The notes below the pieces were generated by a model. It saw only the letters and a program-made list of their open reading frames with translations, ran no database searches and had not been told where the DNA came from. A stretch of 64,000 nt of DNA from an uncultured Hyphomicrobiales bacterium. Its GTDB lineage: Bacteria; Pseudomonadota; Alphaproteobacteria; Rhizobiales; Ancalomicrobiaceae. Made by a program: the position numbers and the translations under genes. Positions 63,283 through 64,000 of this stretch are shown in pieces. The stretch is from positions 1 to 64,000 of the forward strand of contig CAIYYN010000048.1 in assembly GCA_903930435.1 (NCBI GenBank), written 5' to 3'. The number at the start of each line of letters is the position of its first letter. Positions within the stretch are counted from its first letter, which is position 1.

Positions 63283-64000
63283 AGAGCGCCTCCTTGAATG
63301 GCTTTGGGCCAATCCGCCGGTAGGTATCGATAAAGGCCTCTTCCGGCCCTGAGCGGATATCGCGGTAGGTCTCGACGACGGTCTCTATGGCACCGACGAT
63401 TTCGTCCGTCGTGAACCCGGGGCCGACAATCTCGCCGACGGCTGCCTGTTCGTCTGCCGCGCCGCCAAGTGTGATCTGGTAGAGTTCCTCACCCTTGCGA
63501 TCGACGCCGAGGATGCCGATGTGGCCGACGTGGTGATGGCCGCACGCATTGATGCAGCCGGAAATCTTGATCTGCAGCGGCCCGATATCGTCCTGTTTAG
63601 CCTGTGCGCCAAAGGCTTCCGAGATCCGTTGGGCAACCGGGATCGAGCGGGCGTTGGCGAGCGCGCAATAGTCCAGTCCAGGGCAGACGATCATGTCGGT
63701 GATCAAGCCGATATTGGCAGTGGCCAGCTCGGCAGCGACCAGCCCGTCATAGACGGCCTTCAGGTCATCGCGGGCGACGTGTGGCAAGATGAGGTTCTGC
63801 ACATGGCTGACGCGGATTTCGCCATAGCCGTATTGGTCGGCGAGATCAGCAACCGCATCCATTTGCGCCGACGTCGCATCACCGGCAATGCCGCCAATCG
63901 GCTTCAGCGAGATCGTGACCGAGGCATAACCCGGCACCTTGTGCGCTGTCACATTGGTCGCCACCCAGGCTTCAAACGCGGCGTCTTGTGCAGCAGCTTT
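63269..64000 (-). CDS. cysI: sulfite/nitrite reductase hemoprotein, C-terminal part (cut by right edge)
   Basis: The open frame runs to the right edge without a start; about 243 residues are visible. The siroheme/Fe4S4 cysteines appear as CX5C (VCPGLDYCAL) and CX3C (SGCINACGHHHVG). VSHVQNLILPHVARDDL is part of the ferredoxin-like repeat. Its position directly before cysH argues for assimilatory sulfite reduction. The N-terminal half lies outside the window. Confidence 0.9.
   Translation of the reverse strand, partial: KAAAQDAAFEAWVATNVTAHKVPGYASVTISLKPIGGIAGDATSAQMDAVADLADQYGYGEIRVSHVQNLILPHVARDDLKAVYDGLVAAELATANIGLITDMIVCPGLDYCALANARSIPVAQRISEAFGAQAKQDDIGPLQIKISGCINACGHHHVGHIGILGVDRKGEELYQITLGGAADEQAAVGEIVGPGFTTDEIVGAIETVVETYRDIRSGPEEAFIDTYRRIGPKPFKEALYGAD

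Overview
The window is about 64 kb of an alphaproteobacterial chromosome. The evidence is the CtrA/ChpT/SciP cell-cycle proteins, a FlbD-type flagellar regulator, a DUF1134 (EipA-like) envelope protein, UPF0262 and DUF934 proteins, GANTC-rich control DNA, and a tRNA-His without G-1 and with A73. Gene content fits a motile, free-living Hyphomicrobiales-like organism with moderately high GC; genus cannot be read from the sequence. Most of the window is core chromosome. AT-rich accessory DNA is seen at 1-2150, bounded by the 3' end of a tRNA-Thr gene, and at about 6600-7703, which holds a DUF3592-like membrane protein and a decayed IS5-type element.

Layout: (1) 2.4-10.0 kb, housekeeping: a small conserved protein, murA, hisD, UPF0262, a low-molecular-weight phosphatase, purU, infA, maf, yacG. 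(2) 10.1-13.6 kb, ethanolamine ammonia-lyase eutBC and an LLM flavin monooxygenase. (3) 13.8-27.1 kb, flagellar block on the minus strand: fliK-flgD, sciP, fliF-fliG-fliH-fliN-flbD, then flhA, with a CLC channel gene and a small secreted protein placed between flbD and flhA. (4) 27.6-31 kb: mnmA, a CAT-anticodon tRNA, a second CLC protein. (5) 31.2-37.3 kb: a large flagellin, fliI-fliJ, and ctrA read divergently from fliI. (6) 37.6-43.6 kb: a branched-chain-type ABC operon livGF-SBP-SBP-livHM with two tandem binding proteins. (7) 44-49 kb: thioesterase, SorC regulator, GNAT, coiled-coil membrane protein, EipA-like protein, YHS-like protein. (8) 49.4-56.0 kb: chpT followed by cheA(hybrid)-cheW-cheY-cheB-cheR. 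(9) 56-64 kb: tRNA-His, scoAB CoA-transferase, aldehyde dehydrogenase, a Pro-rich secreted protein, and the sulfate-assimilation genes cysI (cut by the right edge), cysH, DUF934 and a Nudix gene.

The strongest theme is cell-cycle control of motility. ChpT would pass phosphate to CtrA, and SciP would limit CtrA. TTAA-N7-TTAA-like boxes lie upstream of flhA, fliF, fliI and the flagellin gene, and a good sigma-54 site lies upstream of fliK, which FlbD would activate. The ctrA upstream region has eight GANTC (CcrM-type) sites and two perfect palindromes. I found no CRISPR array, no intact prophage and no clearly new multi-gene system; the most useful leads are regulatory.
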